From Pedobacter aquatilis (GTDB lineage: Bacteria; Bacteroidota; Bacteroidia; Sphingobacteriales; Sphingobacteriaceae): a stretch of DNA of 64,000 bases. This document shows, piece after piece, positions 43,901-51,140 of this stretch. Position 1 is the stretch's first letter. Every line of letters starts with the position of its first letter. Position numbers and translations under genes: made by a program. The stretch is taken from positions 372,001-436,000 of the forward strand of contig NZ_JAUFPW010000012.1 of NCBI RefSeq assembly GCF_030409415.1, written 5' to 3'. The notes beneath the pieces were generated by a model. That model did no database searches and was not told the origin of the DNA. It saw only the letters and a program-made list of their open reading frames with translations.

Positions 43901-44543
43901 CGGTTCCCGCCAAATCTCCGCTGCGATAATAACCGACCCTAAAAGAGGTGCCTATGCCAGCATCTCCAAAACTAAATAGAGAAGCATTACCTTTAATATT
44001 GGTATCGTTACCATCGCCCCCAAGTTCATCTGAGGCTATATTTCGAAGATTTACGGAGATTGATGCGTCTGCAGTAACAACAAGACCCGCAGCATTAATT
44101 ACGGTATTAAGGTTGTGTATTGGAAGGTCTTTTGGAAGCCCACTAAATCTTTGTACAAAAGGAGTGCCTGCGCTGCAGGTAAAGCTAAACAAAAAGGTTC
44201 CGTCACTTTTTGTGATTGTGCCGCGAACTGGACCAGTACTTTCAGTGGTAACAACAATCTGATTAGCTTTACTCCAATATTGCCATGGAGCCGGTGCGAT
44301 GTAATGTTTAGAATAGATTGGTGCTGCTGCTGGAGCGTTTAGAAACAACCTTTTGAAATTGATGTAGGTGTCGAGATTTAGCAGAGAAAATTTTTCAGGA
44401 AAATCACTTGTTTTGAGCTTTCTAGCCTCGCCAAAGGAAGAATTAAATCCGACTGCAGATGAAACGCCCGCTACCAGCAAACATGACATCATTAAAGTTA
44501 ACGTAAAAACTCTTAATCTTATCCCCTTAATCATCAACCTCAA
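37959..44543 (-). CDS. Giant type IX-secreted repeat protein (gliding-motility-type C-terminus)
   Basis: This 2194-residue protein has a signal peptide (LRVFTLTLMMSCLLVAGVSS). A first domain of about 500 residues contains IgGFc-binding-protein-like or adhesin-like blocks (SLFSFGDAGIGTSFRVGYYR, ATLVPIAQCAGSRKVETF). A DUF11-like domain follows (about 590-710, LPEIDQVITFSLKAKNLGTS), then a cadherin-like/Ig part, and then about eleven Ig-like repeats of which eight are nearly identical 82-residue units (YCQGQQNIQPL, WYDASGNQLDN, YFVSQKSS, GCESEKAKI). Three SxSGxYxV-type Ig repeats precede the final domain, NTFTPNGDGKNDVFKVFGTG...VYVYKCVIRFKDGEEMTKNG, the type B sorting domain. It is likely a cell-surface adhesin or gliding fibre, exported by T9SS with the adjoining PorP/SprF partner. 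Confidence 0.92.
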   Translation of the reverse strand: MRLMIKGIRLRVFTLTLMMSCLLVAGVSSAVGFNSSFGEARKLKTSDFPEKFSLLNLDTYINFKRLFLNAPAAAPIYSKHYIAPAPWQYWSKANQIVVTTESTGPVRGTITKSDGTFLFSFTCSAGTPFVQRFSGLPKDLPIHNLNTVINAAGLVVTADASISVNLRNIASDELGGDGNDTNIKGNASLFSFGDAGIGTSFRVGYYRSGDLAGTERPIYSIMAIGDNTTIKIGGAVVATLNAGQSYLFQRPIGTLVESSGPSVMNTSARLDAPGGCGDGAYNPIPPVSSLGSEYVIVRGEGNLIAEQTTIVATEPNTKVHIEFFDENGIQRSLQDIIIPTAGDFQTFNHGWINGAYNSSNNTGRFSSSRIVADKNILVFSGTGGVSSGGGCEVDIATLVPIAQCAGSRKVETFKFTSYRDVSYNTNLPYFGYILTKSEDKIFLTTQGGTVNYNGADIEQIAGVGTRKPLGSSGLFLVKFTDISIGKPNILSIYSSSRLTISMVQQSSDFSMSNFISRFPDKALQPTVKQTDCSSAKLTADPSNPGPYIWYFNGNEIKDAHENTYTATKSGNYTVSSNLECGTSAQSLPLIISLCNIDRGIEKTVDIALPEIDQVITFSLKAKNLGTSEAIGVSVSDLLPSDYGFVSSSAQVGSYNAQTGVWSIGSMAAGSESTLLIKAKVLTEGTHTNTAKITGQQFDSNPDNDISSASTSTVPGEIELISIGPPDRTICINAPMDDIVYRIGGGASGAVVTGLPEGISYSYDSDSKTVTIKGVPTATTTTSGLAYTITTTGGIRVSKHGVIVVKGLVEMPIFSPGLTLSRCSGLGDDTYTATAKNSETITYSLSPGTAGSVERSTGTVTWAGDFAGNAIITATASGCNEISASVTVTVNSRPAALPGLTLALCQNQVATPIAKLYNESGLIWYDNKGAVVSENYIPKTLEAGQIDFYVSRKNSNDCESEKAKVTIEIIALPAAPEIKNLNYCQGQQNIQPLTAKGVVNAIFTWYDASGNQLDNAPMPSTSKAGEQVYFVSQKFSPDGCESDKAKITIEIIALPAAPIVKNLSYCQGQQNIQPLTAKGVVNAIFSWYDASGNQLDNPPTPSTSQAGEQVYFVSQKSSPDGCESEKAKITIEIIALPAAPIVKNLSYCQAQQNIQPLTAKGVVNALFTWYDASGNQLDNAPMPSTSKAGEQVYFVSQKSSPDGCESEKAKITIEIIALPAAPIVKNLSYCQGQQNIQPLTAKGVVNAIFSWYDASGNRLDNPPTPSTSQAGEQVYFVSQKSSLNGCESEKAKITIEIIDLPAAPIVKNLSYCQGQQNIQPLTAKGVVNAIFSWYDPSGNQLDNPPTPSTSQAGEQVYFVSQKSSPDGCESEKAKITIEIIALPAAPIVKNLSYCQGQQNIQPLTAKGVVNALFTWYDASGNRLDNAPTPSTTQAGEQIYFVSQKSSTDGCESEKAKITIEIIALPAAPIVKNLSYCQGQQNIQPLTAKGVVNAIFIWYDASGNQLDNAPTPSTSQAGEQAYFVSQKSSPDGCESEKAKVTVEITALPVAPIVKNLSYCQGQQNIQPLTAKGVVNAIFIWYDASGNQLDNAPTPSTTQAGEQAYFVSQKSSPDGCESEKAKVTVEIIALPAAPIVKNLSYCQNEKNVEPLSSESANGSMLAWYDASGNRLDAAPTPSTAIAGIIIYYVSSTSASGCEGIKTQVRININPLPEPPVVKNIKYCQYEIAQALTATGANLKWYDEFGNFLPKPPTPSTSSTGSKNYFVTQTASSGCESARSKIVVTILAKPEKPIITVSGPTEVCEGSSIMLSASSATSYQWFNNGNALAGENRQTLRVNKTGKYSVQTMNLSDCSSESSDFISINVVSNSYKPSITAQGKLELCEGEAVLLKSSSVVDNLWYKDGEAIAGATGQTYLAKVAGQYSVATKSNASCVIPVSDQVRVIVNPILPAPVINSEANLVICKGGSITLTSSASENNQWFKDGIMISGANSSTLIASSSGKYTVRNKNASGCEGPSSNAINVVEQAFAITLDANTKSIPYGSKVLVNVNSNLKYKILSWSPSNLFENASATTQTFIMQKDLKIVVNAISENGCLASATLDLRADTKKDLFIPNTFTPNGDGKNDVFKVFGTGIEMVELLIYSQWGELIYKGRQQDPVWDGTFRGVMQPVGVYVYKCVIRFKDGEEMTKNGAINLLR
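39661..41628 (-). repeat. Eight tandem 246-bp repeats in the secreted repeat protein
   Basis: Each unit encodes 82 residues and the copies differ at only a few positions (for example F(S/T/I)WYDASGN(Q/R), N(A/P)P, STSQ/STTQ/STSK). The period was checked on the DNA: the same GGAAG...ATAATTTC stretch recurs at 39661, 39907 and so on to 41629. Diverged units flank the array on both sides, so the central copies look recently amplified or homogenised. Confidence 0.92.
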
Positions 44544-45474
44544 TTATATTTCTTCAATGCTATTCGCTGAATTGAAGAATAGCCCAACATAAAAATTAAT
44601 TTTTTCGGCCAAATAACTTTTTCCGTGCTACCAGTGATATGTTTCAACTCTATAGTCAATTCACAATGATAGAAAATAAAGATAGTTACATAATAATTAG
44701 CTGAGAAGCACGTTTAATAAATTTGTGATAAGGTCTGAGTATTAAACTATGACCTCACCATTTTTATTAAAATTTTTGTATTATAAATATTACATATTTT
44801 GACGACATTCGATTAACTTAACATTTGTAAGTATTTGAAATTCAATAAGTAAAACAATTGGCTATAAAACTTTTAGTGTTGGCTTTTTAAATTAGCCTCT
44901 AGCCGAAAATTTTACACAAAATATTTTAAAGGTGATATTTCAGATGTTTGATTTTAGGTACTATGCTCAGTTCTCGGGTTTCGATCTGAAAGATAGTCTA
45001 TAAGAAGTTATACGTTAATGAGCGCGATATCTCTCAAAGTCTTCTTGAAGATTTTTTAATTACACTTCTGTGCCATCAATAGCTATTTATTTGAAGGATT
45101 TAAACGTAGTGTTCAGTGTATCCATGCAAAGTAGCCGGCGATCCTGATTGCTCTCCAAGTCAAGGATATTTTTAAAACTTCCGGCAATAGGAATATTCGC
45201 GATCGCGAATTGAATTTTAAGAGCAGCTTGATGAATACTAATTATTATTAAGCCTCTAATATTTCAGAATAGCAATGCGATAGCCGCATTTTAAACTAAA
45301 TCTCTATGATCAAATCTTTTTCATAGCCATTATATGTTTTTTTATTTGTTTGCTGATTTATCATGAAGAGTTATATTAAATCCTCCAATCTATTACACCC
45401 TAGAGCACATCTTTAATAAGTATAAAACAATATACTACCCAATTAGCTAAAATTTGCGTTGTGAATAAATATTT
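44544..45474. other. AT-rich intergenic region before hipBST
   Basis: No intact gene. A minus-strand fragment around 45070-45190 can be read as protein-like (FKNILDLESNQDRRLLCMDT, then a stop and IAIDGTEV), perhaps an old transposase scrap, but I cannot place it. The upstream end should contain the promoter of the giant gene; no clear TAnnTTTG was identified. Confidence 0.35.
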
Positions 45475-45492
45475 TATACCCTATAAGGTATA
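45475..45492. promoter_or_regulatory. HipB operator-like palindrome 1 (upstream)
   Basis: TATACC-CTATAA-GGTATA is a perfect inverted repeat and the first of two upstream sites spaced 41 bases apart. It shares the TATACC/GGTATA arms with three more sites (45516, 47553, 47594). HipB-type repressors bind palindromic operators in their own promoters. Confidence 0.6.
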
Positions 45493-45515
45493 TTAAATTT
45501 AATTTATTGTATATT

Positions 45516-45533
45516 TATACCCATAAGGGTATA
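45516..45533. promoter_or_regulatory. HipB operator-like palindrome 2 (upstream)
   Basis: TATACCC-ATAA-GGGTATA is a perfect palindrome with seven-base arms ending two bases before the hipB start codon. There is no room for a Shine-Dalgarno site, so hipB may be translated from a very short leader. Confidence 0.65.
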
Positions 45534-45535
45534 AT

Positions 45536-45751
45536 ATGAGTAATCCATTATCAACATTTGTAAAAACTCAACGCAAGCTGGTTAAACTCTCACAGGAGGA
45601 ATTGGCATTCAAAGCTGGCGTGGGACTTCGTTTTCTTCGGGAATTAGAACAGGGAAAAGAGACGCTTAGGCTAGATAAGATAAATCAAGTACTTGAATTG
45701 TTTGGTAAACAGGTTGGTGTAACAAATATCGAGAACAGACATGTCGATTAG
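45536..45751 (+). CDS. hipB: HipB-like XRE-family antitoxin/repressor
   Basis: The 71-residue protein is a single Cro/CI helix-turn-helix: VKTQRKLVKLSQEELAFKAG, LRFLRELEQGKETLRLDKIN and VLELFGKQVGV. This is the y4mF/HipB type of repressor found in front of HipA-like kinases. It would bind the TATACCC palindromes directly upstream and autorepress the operon. It overlaps the next gene by 11 bases. Short length (E. coli HipB is 88 residues) is usual in this phylum. Confidence 0.88.
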   Translation: MSNPLSTFVKTQRKLVKLSQEELAFKAGVGLRFLRELEQGKETLRLDKINQVLELFGKQVGVTNIENRHVD

Positions 45752-46076
45752 GTCAAAAGTATTATTTGGGAATAATCTTGCGGGATATCTGGAGAAATAT
45801 GATAATGGTTATAGGTTTACTTATGACTCAAAATACCTAAGCAATGAAAGCGCTAGGCCTATAAGTCTAAGCCTTCCCTTATCACCATATCCCTATCAAA
45901 GCAGAATCCTATTTTCATTTTTCGATGGCCTGATTCCAGAGGGTTGGCTACTTAAATTTGCAAGAGAGGAATGGCATATTAAAGGAAGTGATCGCTTTGA
46001 GCTGCTCAATGCACTATGCAGGGATACTATTGGAGCGGTAACGGTATTTCCATCAGAGGAGGAAGATTATGAGTAA
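45741..46076 (+). CDS. hipS: HipS-like protein (HipA N-subdomain 1)
   Basis: The 111-residue product matches the N-terminal subdomain of HipA: VLFGNNLAGYLEKYDNGYRF, then SLPLSPYPYQSRILFSFFDG and LIPEGWLLKFAREEWHIKG, and RDTIGAVTVFPSEE. In full-length HipA this part is fused to the kinase; here it is a separate gene, as in the tripartite HipBST system, where HipS acts as the antitoxin for HipT. It overlaps hipB by 11 bases and the kinase gene by eight, indicating tight coupling. Confidence 0.85.
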   Translation: MSIRSKVLFGNNLAGYLEKYDNGYRFTYDSKYLSNESARPISLSLPLSPYPYQSRILFSFFDGLIPEGWLLKFAREEWHIKGSDRFELLNALCRDTIGAVTVFPSEEEDYE

Positions 46077-47007
46077 GTGTTATTTTTGCTATGAGCCGAC
46101 CAACTCAGATTTAAGCTACCATACCAGATGCTGTAAAAGATTCTTTGGTACAGTCCAGCTTCCTGAACTTGATTTAGATGAAGAAATTCTATCCGAACTT
46201 GCAAGGGAAACTGTTCATAACCGAATTGCTATTACGGGTGTTCAACCTAAACTCTCTGTAAATTTGGAAACCATCAAGAATAAAAACCGGTTAACCATTG
46301 TTGGACTATGGGGTAATTATATTCTTAAGCCCCAAAGCCCAGAGCGGCCTGCTATGCCCGAAGTTGAGGACTTGACCATGCATCTTGCTCAGCATTTTAA
46401 GATCAATACTTGCGATCATGCGCTTATTCCAACCACCAGCGGAGAGATGGCTTACCTTGCCAAAAGATTTGATCGGGTTAATGGCAAGAAAGTTCATGTT
46501 GAGGACCTTTGCCAGGTAGGTGGTTTCCAAACAGAACAAAAATATGACAGCTCATATGAACGGTGTGGTAAACTGATAGCCACTTATGCAACCAACGCGC
46601 AGCTAGAGGTTATAAACTATTTTGAGCTCTTGGTATTTTCATTCTTAAGTGGTAATAATGATATGCATATGAAAAACTTTTCCCTTCTTCATTCGGGTAA
46701 TGATAACAAGATTAGTTTGTCACCGGCCTATGATCTTATAAACGCAAAATTAATAAATCCCAAGGATCAGGAAGACACAGCCCTTTTACTGAATGGGAGA
46801 AAGAAGAAAATTAGTCTTAAAGATTTTGAAAAGCTATCAGCCTCACTTGGTATTAGAGAAAATGTAGTGATTAGAGTTATAAAAAGATTCAGCTCTGCAA
46901 CTCCATCAGTTAACCTAATAATAGAGAAATCTTTTCTTAGCGATTCCCATAAGTCCGATTATAAAAATATGTGGGCGGATCGATTGGCAAGACTAAAGAA
47001 TGTATAG
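46069..47007 (+). CDS. hipT: HipT-like Ser/Thr kinase toxin
   Basis: The 312-residue protein is a HipA-family kinase core: an N-terminal CxxC...HxxxCC segment (MSKCYFCYEPTNSDLSYHTR, a possible zinc knuckle), the Gly/Ser loop IAITGVQPKLSV, the nucleotide-binding Lys in GNYILKPQSPERPAMPEVE, the catalytic loop FLSGNNDMHMKNFSLL with Asp, and the metal-binding Asp in LSPAYDLINAKLI. Related HipA/HipT kinases phosphorylate aminoacyl-tRNA synthetases (GltX or TrpS) and cause growth arrest; the target here is not deducible. It ends the three-gene operon. Confidence 0.9.
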   Translation: MSKCYFCYEPTNSDLSYHTRCCKRFFGTVQLPELDLDEEILSELARETVHNRIAITGVQPKLSVNLETIKNKNRLTIVGLWGNYILKPQSPERPAMPEVEDLTMHLAQHFKINTCDHALIPTTSGEMAYLAKRFDRVNGKKVHVEDLCQVGGFQTEQKYDSSYERCGKLIATYATNAQLEVINYFELLVFSFLSGNNDMHMKNFSLLHSGNDNKISLSPAYDLINAKLINPKDQEDTALLLNGRKKKISLKDFEKLSASLGIRENVVIRVIKRFSSATPSVNLIIEKSFLSDSHKSDYKNMWADRLARLKNV

Positions 47008-47249
47008 GGCAATTTCAGTAAACTGGATTTTAGAACATCGTCTGAGTGTGCGCACTTAGTGGATATTTCGTCAAATTTGGTTTTCTATCACTTTTGATGA
47101 AAACAATGTGATTAGATTTCTAACTCATAAATGACATTCATTGTCTTGAAAATATTCTTAGAAGCCAGATTTCGTATTCTTCACCAAAAGTGACGAAGAA
47201 AGCGGATGCTGAACCCACCCTTGTGTATTAAAGATCTAAGAATGGACCA

Positions 47250-47446
47250 TGTTGACCCCCTTCTTCAATTTTTGGCTTACTTAGGTAAATAATCTTTTAC
47301 CTAAAGGAGTGTGAAATGGCTGGAAAACCGGAATCAATTAGTCAGACAAAACAATTATTACGCCTTCACCGACAGGCGATTCCATCAAAAGCATAGCCTG
47401 CAGTCTAGGTATCAATAGAATGCCGTTAAGATGTCGATATTTCTAA
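47250..47446 (+). mobile_element. IS21-family remnant (5' end of istA)
   Basis: TGTTGACCCCC at 47250 resembles an IS21 end in this phylum. Shortly after, ATG 47316 opens MAGKPESISQTKQLLRLHRQ, which stops after QAIPSKA; a shifted frame continues SIKSIACSLGINRMPLRCRYF, equivalent to the IstA helix-turn-helix (normally YSIKAIARxLGISRNTVRRYL). The transposase is thus truncated and frameshifted after about 45 codons, and no istB or second end is visible. The preceding 240 bases after hipT hold no gene. Confidence 0.6.
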
Positions 47447-47552
47447 ACCCGAAAGTTATTTATATCAATAACCATGTTTGGCTATTAGAAAATGCAATGT
47501 TCATTTTTTTGTCTGTTGAGGTATCATGAACGTCTGGATTTCTCAATTAGAT

Positions 47553-47570
47553 TATACCCTTAAGGGTACA
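47553..47570. promoter_or_regulatory. HipB operator-like palindrome 3 (downstream)
   Basis: TATACCC-TTAA-GGGTA(C) repeats the upstream operator with one mismatch at the right end. It lies about 550 bases after hipT and 41 bases before a fourth site, the same spacing as the upstream pair. Confidence 0.5.
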
Positions 47571-47593
47571 AATTGATGTATTGAAGGATTAAT

Positions 47594-47611
47594 TATACCC
47601 TATAGGGTATC
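47594..47611. promoter_or_regulatory. HipB operator-like palindrome 4 (downstream)
   Basis: TATACCC-TATA-GGGTAT(C) differs from a perfect site by the final base. Its right arm runs into the hairpin at 47610. No gene starts just after it, so the pair may be a leftover promoter copy or a decoy. Confidence 0.5.
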
Positions 47612-47646
47612 AATGGCCTGATTATATCAGGCCATTGATTGTTTTT
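47610..47646 (+). terminator. Strong hairpin terminator
   Basis: TCAATGGCCTGA (47610-47621), a TTATA loop and TCAGGCCATTGA (47627-47638) form a perfect 12-pair stem followed by TTGTTTTT. The T-tract indicates termination of plus-strand transcripts coming from the hip side, and it shields the convergent gene fragment at 47681. Confidence 0.7.
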
Positions 47647-47680
47647 CATAAGCAGATGTAACCATGGAGTTGTCTGAATT

Positions 47681-48398
47681 CTACTTTTTATCAGGCACGA
47701 ATAGAATCGCATCAGCAGTTATGATTGCATCTGCACCTTTATTATTGAGCTCAACAAAGGCAACCTTTCCAGCACTTAATTCATAGTGGCCAAGTGACAC
47801 CCATTCACCCGAGGTCTGGCCAACAATATTGATTTTTGCATCTTCAATGACTACCTGTTTTTCTTTTAATCCATCAAATACTTTAACGGTAGTTTGTGTG
47901 GAAGCCTTTTTCTGCTTCGGGTAGTAAATGAATAGCTGATAGCTCCCTTTTTTAATGATGTTAGGCTGATAACGAATACTTGAGGGCTCGCCAGTTGCAG
48001 GTGAAATATAGTAATCAGGACCATATCCGCCGTATGTCTGGCTCTGCCATGCACCCGTTTTAGTAACCTGGTGCGTATCATCATTATCTACAATGATTTC
48101 CAGCGGACTATCATCTAATAGCGGATTGGCTTTCAACGCAGACTGAACTTTGCTTACCTCCACGCGCTGCACTGCCAGTTTATTATTGATTGCTTCCACT
48201 GCTGCAGATTGGCCAAGTACCATAAATACAGGCTCCATACGTATCGAGCCATAAGCGATGTGGCTTGCAGAAAGGCACAATGGAACTAAAAGGTTCGCAG
48301 CCTGTTGTTCTTTTGGAATAATCGCCCGGTAGGAAATCGGGTAGGGGCCGAATCCGCCCTCTTCAACATTCCCTTCATTTATGCTAATTTGACTTATT
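47681..48398 (-). pseudogene. 5'-truncated FAD-dependent oxidoreductase gene
   Basis: The open minus-strand frame extends upstream of the first Met: NEGNVEEGGFGPYPISYRAI, then IPKEQQAANLLVPLCLSASH and IAYGSIRMEPVFMVLGQSAA. These are hallmarks of the C-terminal part of the FAD_oxidored (PF12831) family. After the PF12831 core comes a beta-sandwich-like tail with DNDDTHQVTKTGAWQSQTYG, YYISPATGEPSSIRYQP and a Lys-rich end. A stop in frame at about 48405 and lack of the N-terminal FAD-binding part show that only the last 235 or so codons remain. No element that caused the truncation is visible; the following 400 bases are AT-rich. Confidence 0.7.
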
Positions 48399-48820
48399 TA
48401 AAATATCCTTTATCAAAATTAATAAATTTTATTTTTATATTAATGCTAGAGGGAAAAGGCTGCTGCTATATTTTATAAAGCCTTTCACTAAGTTTCTTAG
48501 GGCTTTTCATCTTTCTTTGGCAATTTATTTTCAAATATTTCTTTTATAATCCAGTTTAAATTTCATCTTCCATTAATAGTTTGATAATCAGTAAATTTTG
48601 GATAATGGATAAATTAGGAAAGATTGATATCATCCAATAGAAATAGATTTGTTATAAATTATTGTTCCAAATAACAGTTAAATAATTAATTTCAGCTTTT
48701 ATTCAGCTTAACACCTTTTGGATAGCATTCAGCATACGCGTAATAAAATAGGAGAAGAAAATACGTTTCTTCTCCTATCTAAACATGGAACTAGAGCTAC
48801 TCAGTCTTTGAAACTATACC
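48399..48820. other. AT-rich spacer before the histidine kinase gene
   Basis: No coding frame is supported in these 420 bases. The one clear feature is the 12-pair palindrome at 48749-48777, annotated separately. The breakpoint that removed the front of the FAD-oxidoreductase gene lies at the left edge of this stretch. Confidence 0.45.
48749..48777. promoter_or_regulatory. Long perfect hairpin in the leader of the histidine kinase gene
   Basis: TAGGAGAAGAAA, loop ATACG, TTTCTTCTCCTA: twelve perfect pairs, ending 44 bases before the kinase ATG. No T-tract follows on the plus strand; on the minus strand ATTTTATTA follows, so it may be a weak terminator for that direction, an operator, or a 5' leader structure. 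The purine-rich arm (AGGAGAAG) is itself ribosome-site-like and would be sequestered in the stem. Confidence 0.45.
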
Positions 48821-50200
48821 ATGGCGAAACTTATTAATTTTAATTTTCTTTTTTCTCGAGCAAAAAATGGAAAAGCCAGCTTTTGGTTAGCACTCGTTGG
48901 CAGCCCAGCCCAGTTTTCTTTGGAAAGGAGGGTATTTCATTCCGTTAGTATCGGCCTGATTGCCGCATCGATGATTTATGCGCCCTACAACTTGATTGCA
49001 GGCCTATATGTCGGGTCTGTTTCTGCGGTATTGATATGCCTATTCTTCGTTTATCAGTATTATTATTCCCGATTCCAAAATAAACCACACAATAGTACAC
49101 TTTTCGGACTTACGGGATTGTTAGTTTTTGGAATTAATTATTTTGCAATTGCTGGTACTAATGGATCCACCGACATCATCTGGCCAGCATATTTGCTGGT
49201 TTTGCTGGTTATTTCGCCTTATCAGCAGCACCTGAAGTGGCTGGTTATTTATCTGTTGTGGTTTTTTGCTTTGCATACCGTTGGATACTATTATCCTGAA
49301 TTTATAAAATATCCCTTTACTACGGTTGAGGGTGAATTTATTGACCGAATGACTGCTTTTCCATTGCCAGTGTTCGTTATTTATATCGTTGTCAGGTTTA
49401 TCAGACGCAGTTATGATTTTGAACGCATGGACGCCCAGCAAAAGACAATTGCAATAGAAAATAGCAAAGCGCAGATTTTGCGGCAGAAAGACGAGCTGGA
49501 ACAGCGCAGTTTGGAGAAAGACAATTTGATGTCCATTATATCCCATGATTTGAGGGCACCTTTAGTCAATATTCAAAATTACCTTAGTCTGTTAAATAAA
49601 AACAGACTGGGAGCTGAAGAGAAACGTGCGATTGAGAAATCTTTGGAAAATGCCACCAGCCATACCATCACTATGCTTTCCAATTTGTTGAACTGGTCCA
49701 AATCTCAGATGGGCGGGTCTGTTGTGCAGCTTGAGAAAGTAAATGTGCTGCAAGTGCTTGAAAGTACCATAGAAATGGCACGTGACTATGCACAAAATAA
49801 AGACATTACACTTATTAATTCTATCCCTTTTCATTTAATGGTCTTGGCCGATGTAAATATGCTGCAAATCGTTATGCGCAACCTGACCAACAATTCGATA
49901 AAATTTACTGCAAACGGTGGTATGATCCGTATTAATGCTCATATCGTCAACGATGATTGTGAGATTTCAATAATCGATAATGGGAGAGGGATCGCACCCG
50001 GCGATCAGGAATCTATTTTTTCGATCAAAGCAGCACCCACTTACGGTACAAATAATGAAAAGGGAGTTGGACTGGGCTTAGTGTTATGTAAGGAGTTTAT
50101 AGAGCGTATGGGCGGTAAAATCGGATTTGAAAGTATTTTAAATACAGGCTCTAAATTTTTTATTTCCCTACCCATGGCGAATGATGTAAGGAAAGGTTGA
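48821..50200 (+). CDS. Membrane sensor histidine kinase
   Basis: The 459-residue protein has about six membrane helices in the first 200 residues (from VFHSVSIGLIAASMIYAPYN to PLPVFVIYIVVRFI), then a short coiled coil (QQKTIAIENSKAQILRQKDE) and a HisKA domain with phospho-His242 in SIISHDLRAPLVNIQNYLSLL. The HATPase domain follows: N box NLTNNSIKFT, G1 IIDNGRGIAPGD, G2 KGVGLGLVLCKEF. There is no extracytoplasmic loop of size, so it may sense membrane state or a hydrophobic ligand. No response regulator is adjacent; the nearest in the window is the orphan receiver at 35146. Confidence 0.92.
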   Translation: MAKLINFNFLFSRAKNGKASFWLALVGSPAQFSLERRVFHSVSIGLIAASMIYAPYNLIAGLYVGSVSAVLICLFFVYQYYYSRFQNKPHNSTLFGLTGLLVFGINYFAIAGTNGSTDIIWPAYLLVLLVISPYQQHLKWLVIYLLWFFALHTVGYYYPEFIKYPFTTVEGEFIDRMTAFPLPVFVIYIVVRFIRRSYDFERMDAQQKTIAIENSKAQILRQKDELEQRSLEKDNLMSIISHDLRAPLVNIQNYLSLLNKNRLGAEEKRAIEKSLENATSHTITMLSNLLNWSKSQMGGSVVQLEKVNVLQVLESTIEMARDYAQNKDITLINSIPFHLMVLADVNMLQIVMRNLTNNSIKFTANGGMIRINAHIVNDDCEISIIDNGRGIAPGDQESIFSIKAAPTYGTNNEKGVGLGLVLCKEFIERMGGKIGFESILNTGSKFFISLPMANDVRKG

Positions 50201-50578
50201 TAGACGATCTAGCAATTAAAATCTCCGGTCTTTCGCTTTCGGAAAAAGAAGGCTTGGGACAGATGAAAGAGGCCTGAATATCTGTCTTCAGCATTGTGTA
50301 AAATATTGATGTAGAACCATGGTTTACGAACATCAATAAAAGGCTGATAAATTGAATAAGGGTACTATGTCATTCTAGACAAAATTGGAAAGACTTTTTC
50401 CATTAAGAATAAGAAGGGTGGGATAGAAAGGGAGGTTTGATAGTGAAATATATCCTAAAACTTCAGGACTTCGCTGAAATCCTTATAAGTCGCAAACTTA
50501 AAGTATGGATCACAGGGGTAGTATAATGTTCTGGATTAGTCTGTTGGGAAATCTCACCGCGTTATTATAGTAATAAAA
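50201..50578. other. Intergenic region, no gene supported
   Basis: Two very short frames look somewhat protein-like: one of 26 codons overlapping the kinase stop (LIDDLAIKISGLSLSEKEGL start) and a GTG-started frame near 50443 (KYILKLQDFAEILISRKLK), which resembles the start of a DUF4260-like protein that then breaks off. Both are probably remnants. Confidence 0.35.
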
Positions 50579-50983
50579 CTATTTTGCTGCAGAATGCATA
50601 TTTAATTTTTCAATTTTTCTATCGGAATATCGCTTGAGTAGTTTTGGTCCGACAATTAAAATAAAGAACGCGGCAAAAGAAAAAATTGCTTGAATCACGA
50701 TATTAATTTTTGCAATAGAATTTATACTGGTATTATCAGTAATGTACAACAGGCGATAAATGCTTCGAAAAGCCAAGATGATTAAAAGATAAGAACTCAA
50801 CTGGAATCGTCTTTTTATCAGCACATAAGCAAGATATCTTAATACAAGAATTCCTGCCATAATAGCAAAGTCTATCAAGCTACCAGGGTCATCTAAAAAA
50901 AGATTCGCAATTCCTAGAACGAAAGTCCCGAATATGAGATTTGAGGATATCGAATACCTATTTCTTTTGAATATAAAATTCAT
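50579..50983 (-). CDS. Four-helix membrane protein at the end of the exosortase operon
   Basis: I start at ATG 50983 (MNFIFKRNRYSISSN) since the ATG at 51022 adds only a low-complexity stretch. The product of about 134 residues has four membrane helices (roughly 14-32, 38-56, 64-80 and 95-115) with basic loops and a charged C-terminus. I do not know the family. It lies 120 bases after the WcaF-like gene in the same direction and may be the last gene of the polysaccharide operon, or a separate gene. Confidence 0.6.
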   Translation of the reverse strand: MNFIFKRNRYSISSNLIFGTFVLGIANLFLDDPGSLIDFAIMAGILVLRYLAYVLIKRRFQLSSYLLIILAFRSIYRLLYITDNTSINSIAKINIVIQAIFSFAAFFILIVGPKLLKRYSDRKIEKLNMHSAAK

Positions 50984-51140
50984 TATCAGCCGAAAAAAAT
51001 TTAGAGGTAGAAGGAAACTCAAATATCAGTTAAAAGAATTAAAAATCAAATTTATTGTGGTTTTAATGCTACGATGCGTGTTAATTTAATGATATTTGTC
51101 AATGAATTAGTCGATATATCCATTGCAAACCTTCTCGAAC

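Noticed and set aside
39249..44592. Several 60-104-codon plus-strand frames opposite the giant repeat gene
   Set aside because: They recur with the 246-base period or mirror Ig-like coding sequence, so they are antisense shadows.
45070..45250. Transposase fragment before hipBST
   Set aside because: The translated pieces are too short and I could not match them to a transposase family with confidence.
49121..49834. Minus-strand frames opposite the histidine kinase
   Set aside because: The kinase on the plus strand has all catalytic boxes; the opposite frames show none.
50201..50540. Short DUF4260-like opening after the histidine kinase
   Set aside because: Only about 20 residues look similar before the frame ends; not enough for a call.
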